Positions 14,310-18,014 of a stretch of DNA of 18,014 nt are shown here, one piece after another. The stretch covers positions 1-18,014 of the forward strand of contig CAAFVA010000012.1 in assembly GCA_900766325.1 (NCBI GenBank), written 5' to 3'. The notes beneath the pieces were generated by a model. It was not told the DNA's origin, did not search any database, and saw only the letters and a list, made by a program, of their open reading frames with translations. The first letter of the stretch is position 1. Each line of letters begins with the position of its first letter. The position numbers were made by a program, and so were the translations under genes. This DNA is from Bacilli bacterium (lineage in GTDB: Bacteria; Bacillota_I; Bacilli_A; RF39; UBA660).

Positions 14310-15317
14310 ATGGCTATTAAAGTAGCGATAAATGGTTTTGGTAGAATTGGAAGACTAGTATTTAGATTAATGCAAGAGGATGATTCGTTTGATGTTGTTG
14401 CAATAAACGATTTAACTGATCCCGCACAACTTGCTTATTTATTAAAGTATGATACATCTCACAGAAGATATAAAACAGATGAGATAACAAATGATGATGA
14501 AAACATTATAATAGGTAATAAAAAAGTAAGAATATATAGTGAAACTGATCCTTCTAATTTACCTTGGAAAGAACTTGGCATAGACGTGGTGTTTGAATGC
14601 ACTGGATTTTTTACTAGCAAAGAAAAAGCTAAGGCTCATATAGATGCGGGAGCTAAAAAAGTAATTATTTCAGCGCCTGCTAAGGGCGATTTAAAAACGA
14701 TTGTGTATAACGTTAATCACGAAACTTTGACTGGTGATGAAAAAATAATATCTGCTGCAAGTTGCACCACCAACTGTTTAGCACCAGTTATGAAGCTTTT
14801 GTGTGATAACATAGGCGTTGAAAAAGGTTTTATGACAACCGTTCACGCTTATACTAATGATCAAACTACTTTGGATGTTGCTCATAAAAAAGGTTACATG
14901 GCAAGAAGAGGAAGAGCGGCAGCGGCTAACATAGTTCCATCTTCAACTGGAGCTGCAAGTGCTATAGGACTTGTAATACCAGAATTAAAAGGAAAGCTTG
15001 ATGGTACCGCGATGCGTGTTCCGGTTACTACTGGTTCGGTTATTGATTTAACACTTGAACTAAAAAGAAATGTTACCAAGGAAGAGATAAATAATTTATT
15101 TAAAAATAATCAAACACAAACCATTATGTACACCGAAGATCCAATTGTTTCTAGCGACGTAATAGGGATGCGTTGTGGTGCTTTAGTAGACGGACTTTTA
15201 ACTAACATAGTAGAAGTAGATGGTAAACAACTAGTTAAAATAGTAGCGTGGTACGATAACGAGATGAGTTATTCAGCTCAGATGGTTAGGACCGCTAAGT
15301 ATTTTGTTAATAAATAA
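14310..15317 (+). CDS. gap: Glyceraldehyde-3-phosphate dehydrogenase (NAD-dependent, glycolytic)
   Basis: Oxidises and phosphorylates glyceraldehyde 3-phosphate to 1,3-bisphosphoglycerate, forming NADH; pgk encoded downstream uses the product. Evidence: Rossmann motif NGFGRIGR (7-14), acidic Asp in AINDLTD favouring NAD over NADP, catalytic Cys152 in SAASCTTNCLAP, His179 in TTVHAYTNDQ, the RGRAAAANIVPSSTGAA segment, and the C-terminal AWYDNEMSYSAQMVRTAKYF. Length is 335, as normal for a glycolytic class I enzyme. The promoter is at 14258-14286 and a hairpin terminator at 15323-15350, so it is probably transcribed mainly alone. No CggR-type regulator is adjacent, unlike Bacillus. Confidence 0.98.
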   Translation: MAIKVAINGFGRIGRLVFRLMQEDDSFDVVAINDLTDPAQLAYLLKYDTSHRRYKTDEITNDDENIIIGNKKVRIYSETDPSNLPWKELGIDVVFECTGFFTSKEKAKAHIDAGAKKVIISAPAKGDLKTIVYNVNHETLTGDEKIISAASCTTNCLAPVMKLLCDNIGVEKGFMTTVHAYTNDQTTLDVAHKKGYMARRGRAAAANIVPSSTGAASAIGLVIPELKGKLDGTAMRVPVTTGSVIDLTLELKRNVTKEEINNLFKNNQTQTIMYTEDPIVSSDVIGMRCGALVDGLLTNIVEVDGKQLVKIVAWYDNEMSYSAQMVRTAKYFVNK

Positions 15318-15322
15318 TAATT

Positions 15323-15350
15323 AAAGAGGTTAGTTTTTTCTAACCTTTTT
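15323..15350 (+). terminator. Terminator after gap
   Basis: AGGTTAG (15327-15333), loop TTTTTT, CTAACCT (15340-15346), then a T-run. Flanking AAAG and CTTT-type bases can lengthen the stem through a G-T pair. Confidence 0.85.
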
Positions 15351-15403
15351 CTTTATGGTTTTGTTATATGATAATATAATAGCTTTTTTTTATTTCCTTT
15401 TCG

Positions 15404-15412
15404 TGTTATAAT
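15404..15412 (+). promoter_or_regulatory. Extended -10 promoter of the Ig-repeat protein gene
   Basis: TGTTATAAT (15404-15412) is a perfect extended -10; the -35 region is only a T-run (15384-15389). Predicted start near 15419, with ribosome site AAAGGTGGTGAT before the GTG start at 15442. Confidence 0.55.
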
Positions 15413-15441
15413 ACTTAAGTAAAATAAAAGGTGGTGATACG

Positions 15442-16746
15442 GTGAATAACACGAATTTTTCTACTGATGTTGAATACGAAACTAAAGAAAAAAAGAAGTT
15501 TCAAATAACCCGTGGTATGGTTATTTTGGCAGTGTTAGCACTTGTTATTTTAATTACCGTTATCATAATTATTGTAAACGTTGTAAAATCTGGCGACGAA
15601 CAAGAATATACCACGTCTGATTTTAAAAGGTTAGAAACTAGAATGACCGAGGAAGCTCCAATATATATATCACAAAAACAAATTATTTTAACCGAAGAAG
15701 AAATAAGAATAGATTTAAAGGATTTATTATTAGAAAACGGTGGTTTCATCGATTCTGATAAGGTTCCTGCTGCTAAGGTTTGTGAAGGTTACGTCATAGC
15801 TACAAAACAAGAAAACGAGAATTATTCGGCGTATATTAAGTGTGGCAACATGTATACCACAACGGGTTATGTTAGTAATGATGCTACTGATGGTGATGAT
15901 CAACCGCCGGAAAATAGCGAAGATAAAGATAATCCAACGATCTCGCTTAACGGAGAAGCTGAGCTTGTTATAAACGTTGGTGAAAAATTTGAAGATCCTG
16001 GTGTAAAAGCGACGGACAACGTTGATGGTGATATTACTTCCAAGGTGAAAAAAAGTGGTGAAGTTGATACCACGAAGGCTGGAACTTACACCATTACTTA
16101 TTCTGTTTCCGATAACGCTGGTAACACTTCTGAGGTAAAAAGAACGGTAAGAGTGGTTCCGGTTGCTACGACAACGACTACTAAAAATTCTGGCCAACGG
16201 GTTACCACAACAAAGAGGAATAATAATACAACTACCATAAGGACAACAAGAAGACCTACTACTCCACCAACGATTACTTTGTATGGAAGCAGAACCGTTA
16301 CGTTAAACGTTGGTGAAAGGTATGAAGATCCGGGTTATTCTGCTACCGATTCTTTAGGTAGTAACATAACCGCACGAGTAAGCGTATCAGGAAACGTTAA
16401 CACGAGTAGTGCTGGAACGTATTACATTACTTATTCGGTAACTGATAATTACGGAAACAGAGCAACGGTTAACAGGATTGTTGTTGTTAAATCAACCACG
16501 ATTTCCTTAAGTGGTATAAAGTTAACTCCTAACGTTTTCGAAATGTCCGTGGGACAAAGCAGAAGCTTAACGGTTTCTTACACTCCTCCCAACGCAACCG
16601 ATAAGACAATTTCTTGGAGTAGTAATAATCCTTCGGTTGCAACCGTAAGTAATGGGGTAGTTTATGCAAGATCAAGAGGAAGGGCCGTAATTACCGTAAG
16701 ATCTTCAAACGGAAAAACATCGACTTCAAGAGTTACCGTAAGATAG
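15442..16746 (+). CDS. Membrane-anchored surface protein with two DUF5011-type Ig repeats and a Big_2 domain
   Basis: A 434-residue protein with a GTG start, supported by AAAGGTGGTGAT just upstream. Residues 1-24 are charged and cytoplasmic, about 25-47 are one membrane helix (MVILAVLALVILITVIIIIV), and the rest should be extracellular. Residues 50-150 form an unassigned region with two cysteines (KVCEGYVIA and YIKCGNMYTTTGY) that could pair. Next is a DUF5011/HYR-like Ig repeat (about 164-238: VNVG-type start, KFEDPGVKATDNVDGDI, AGTYTITYSVSDNAGNTS). A Thr/Arg-rich linker (about 240-275) follows, then a second such repeat (about 277-350: RYEDPGYSATDSLGSNI, AGTYYITYSVTDNYGN). A Big_2 domain closes the protein (about 355-434: GIKLTPNVFEMSVGQS, TISWSSNNPSVATVSNGVV). 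There is no LPXTG signal and no enzyme domain. Adhesion or a wall-spacer role is inferred. It has its own promoter and terminator between gap and pgk. Confidence 0.85.
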   Translation: MNNTNFSTDVEYETKEKKKFQITRGMVILAVLALVILITVIIIIVNVVKSGDEQEYTTSDFKRLETRMTEEAPIYISQKQIILTEEEIRIDLKDLLLENGGFIDSDKVPAAKVCEGYVIATKQENENYSAYIKCGNMYTTTGYVSNDATDGDDQPPENSEDKDNPTISLNGEAELVINVGEKFEDPGVKATDNVDGDITSKVKKSGEVDTTKAGTYTITYSVSDNAGNTSEVKRTVRVVPVATTTTTKNSGQRVTTTKRNNNTTTIRTTRRPTTPPTITLYGSRTVTLNVGERYEDPGYSATDSLGSNITARVSVSGNVNTSSAGTYYITYSVTDNYGNRATVNRIVVVKSTTISLSGIKLTPNVFEMSVGQSRSLTVSYTPPNATDKTISWSSNNPSVATVSNGVVYARSRGRAVITVRSSNGKTSTSRVTVR

Positions 16747-16769
16747 GAATTTATTTTCCTATTTTTTTT
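16743..16769 (+). terminator. Terminator overlapping the stop codon of the Ig-repeat gene
   Basis: ATAGGAA (16743-16749), loop TTTATT, TTCCTAT (16756-16762), then a run of seven further T. The TAG stop (16744-16746) lies in the 5' arm. Confidence 0.88.
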
Positions 16770-16775
16770 CATACA

Positions 16776-16784
16776 TGTTATAAT
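16776..16784 (+). promoter_or_regulatory. Extended -10 promoter of pgk
   Basis: TGTTATAAT (16776-16784); no good -35 is seen because the upstream bases belong to the preceding terminator. Transcription would start near 16791, which is also where the ribosome site GGAGGG begins, so the leader would be only about 10 bases. Confidence 0.55.
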
Positions 16785-16800
16785 TAGTATGGAGGGTAGC

Positions 16801-17985
16801 ATGAAAAAGACAATAAGGGATTTTGATTTGGCGAATAAAAAAGTAATAATAAGATGTGATTTAAACGTTCCTATAAAAGGGAACGTAATATTAGATGATA
16901 ACAGAATTAGAGAAAGTATTAAAACGATAAACTACGCAATTTCAAAAGGTGCTAAAGTTATAATTTTATCGCATTTAGGAAGAATAAAAAGCGAGGAAGA
17001 CAAGGCTAAGAACTCGTTGTATCCGGTTTCTGTAAGACTATCTGAGTTAATTAATAAAAAGGTTACGTTTGTGAATGAAACTCGTGGCGATGTGCTAGAA
17101 AGAGCGGTGGAACAGATGTCTTCAAAAGACGTTATTCTTATTCAAAACACGAGATATGAAGATTTTCCGATTAAAAAAGAAAGTAGTAATGATGAGGAAC
17201 TTGGTAAGTACTGGGCTCATTTAGGTGATATATTTATAAATGATGCTTTTGGTTGTGCTCACCGTGCTCATGCTTCAAACGTAGGCGTTGCAAGTCATCT
17301 TCCATCTGGTATTGGTTTTTTAGTAGAAAAAGAACTTAACGTGCTTGGGGGATTACTTAATAATCCAATTAAACCGTATTTAGTTATAATTGGTGGCGCT
17401 AAAATGAATGACAAAATTAAGGTTATTAGCACTTTGGTAAAAAAAGCCGATTATATATTACTAGGTGGTGGAATAGCTAATACGTTTTTGAAAGCTAAAG
17501 GTTTTGACCTAAAAAAATCAATCTATGATGAAGATAGTATTGAGTATGCAAAACAAATGTTAAATGAATATGAAGATAAGATAATTTTACCAATTGATGG
17601 ATACGGTTCAAGTAGGTATGAAGATAACATTAGCGTTACTTATTCAAATCTTAATGACGTTGCTTCTGACGTTATGATTTTGGATATTGGGCCAAAAACC
17701 ATAGAACTATTTTCAAAATACATAAACGAAGCTAAGACGGTTTTTTGGAACGGACCGGTTGGGGTGTCTGAATTTAAAAATTTTGAATATGGTACCAAAG
17801 CTCTTTGTGATTTGTTAGAAAAAAGTGATGCAAAGGTAGTTGTTGGCGGAGGGGATTCTGCTGCTTCTGCCATACGTTTTGGATATAAAGACTCATTTGA
17901 ACACATTTCTACTGGTGGTGGTGCCTCACTTGAATTTATTGAAGGAAAGAGTCTGCCTGGGATTGAAATAATCGAAGAAAAATAG
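16801..17985 (+). CDS. pgk: Phosphoglycerate kinase
   Basis: Transfers phosphate from 1,3-bisphosphoglycerate to ADP, the first ATP-yielding step of glycolysis, directly after the gap product. Evidence: IRCDLNVPIKG (substrate-binding Arg and Asp-x-Asn), LSHLGRIKSEEDK, NTRYEDF, FINDAFGCAHRAHAS, the nucleotide-side GGAKMNDKI and LGGGIANTF, FWNGPVGVSEF, GGGDSAAS, and the terminal STGGGASLEFIEGKSLPGIE hinge and helix. The 394-residue length is standard. An in-frame ATG at 16789 overlaps the ribosome site GGAGGG, so the ATG at 16801 is preferred. Its own extended -10 lies immediately upstream. The next gene begins 7 bases after the stop, suggesting an operon leading away from the window. Confidence 0.98.
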   Translation: MKKTIRDFDLANKKVIIRCDLNVPIKGNVILDDNRIRESIKTINYAISKGAKVIILSHLGRIKSEEDKAKNSLYPVSVRLSELINKKVTFVNETRGDVLERAVEQMSSKDVILIQNTRYEDFPIKKESSNDEELGKYWAHLGDIFINDAFGCAHRAHASNVGVASHLPSGIGFLVEKELNVLGGLLNNPIKPYLVIIGGAKMNDKIKVISTLVKKADYILLGGGIANTFLKAKGFDLKKSIYDEDSIEYAKQMLNEYEDKIILPIDGYGSSRYEDNISVTYSNLNDVASDVMILDIGPKTIELFSKYINEAKTVFWNGPVGVSEFKNFEYGTKALCDLLEKSDAKVVVGGGDSAASAIRFGYKDSFEHISTGGGASLEFIEGKSLPGIEIIEEK

Positions 17986-17992
17986 GTGCAGT

Positions 17993-18014
17993 ATGAAAAA
18001 CAAGAAAATTAATA
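17993..18014 (+). CDS. Start of a downstream gene, truncated by the window end
   Basis: An ATG 7 bases after the pgk stop opens a frame reading MKNKKIN to the window end, with AGGTG (17984-17988) overlapping the pgk stop as a possible ribosome site. In Bacilli pgk is often followed by tpiA, gpmI or eno, but seven residues are too few to decide. Confidence 0.4.

Noticed and set aside
16789..16800. ATG at 16789 as the pgk start
   Set aside because: It overlaps the GGAGGG ribosome site and would begin almost at the predicted transcription start; the ATG at 16801 gives the normal family N-terminus.
1..18014. CRISPR array, transposon, prophage, tRNA or rRNA gene
   Set aside because: No spaced direct repeats, transposase or integrase motifs, cloverleaf with CCA/GTTC arm, or conserved rRNA segments were found.

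Overview
The window is an AT-rich bacterial chromosome segment with core housekeeping genes at high density. Gene content points to Bacillota, class Bacilli. It carries yycJ followed by rlmH, gerQ (a spore-coat/germination gene), a FemA/FemB-type peptidoglycan bridge enzyme, a ClpC-like unfoldase, ClpP, and the TGS-domain nucleoside kinase typical of Firmicutes. AT-richness, Mollicutes-like gene forms and Ig-repeat surface proteins suggest an uncultured gut-type lineage related to RF39 or Erysipelotrichia; that placement is inference. The standard code is in use: TGA is a stop at 275-277 and no reading frame needs TGA as tryptophan. gerQ suggests the lineage forms, or descends from, endospore formers. 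No phage, IS element, CRISPR, tRNA or rRNA is visible.

Layout. (1) 1-1400, plus: the 3' end of yycJ overlaps rlmH by ATGA, then ung, ending at a palindromic terminator shared with a convergent gene. (2) 1431-2441, minus: a LemA-family protein with its own promoter, and gerQ with a candidate sporulation sigma-E promoter. (3) 2483-4359, plus: pduL and a FemA/B-like aminoacyltransferase in one operon, divergent from gerQ with interleaved promoters. (4) 4360-4766: a near-perfect sigma-A promoter, a first terminator, a 55-codon ORF, and a second, almost identical terminator. (5) 4767-7553: dusB, then an unusual permease with a TM2 domain inserted in its middle. (6) 7614-11921: a ClpC-like protein with a degenerate second ATPase domain, cysS, and a small CmpB-type membrane protein. 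(7) 11924-12493, minus: clpP. (8) 12552 to the end, plus: TGS-nucleoside kinase, gap, an Ig-repeat surface protein, pgk, and the first codons of another gene.

Shared functions. gap and pgk give the two consecutive glycolytic steps that yield the first ATP. PduL could convert acetyl-CoA to acetyl phosphate for further ATP, with an acetate kinase elsewhere. ClpC-like and ClpP are protease partners encoded about 2 kb apart. RlmH, DusB and CysS serve translation. The FemA/B-like, LemA-like and Ig-repeat proteins belong to the envelope. Two regulatory habits recur: extended -10 promoters of the form TGnTAtAAT, and terminator-like hairpins whose stem contains the stop codon.

I see no clear new multi-gene system. 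The best leads are the ClpC-like protein with an inactivated-looking D2 ring, the permease-TM2 architecture, the small ORF between twin terminators, and the gerQ/pduL promoter overlap.
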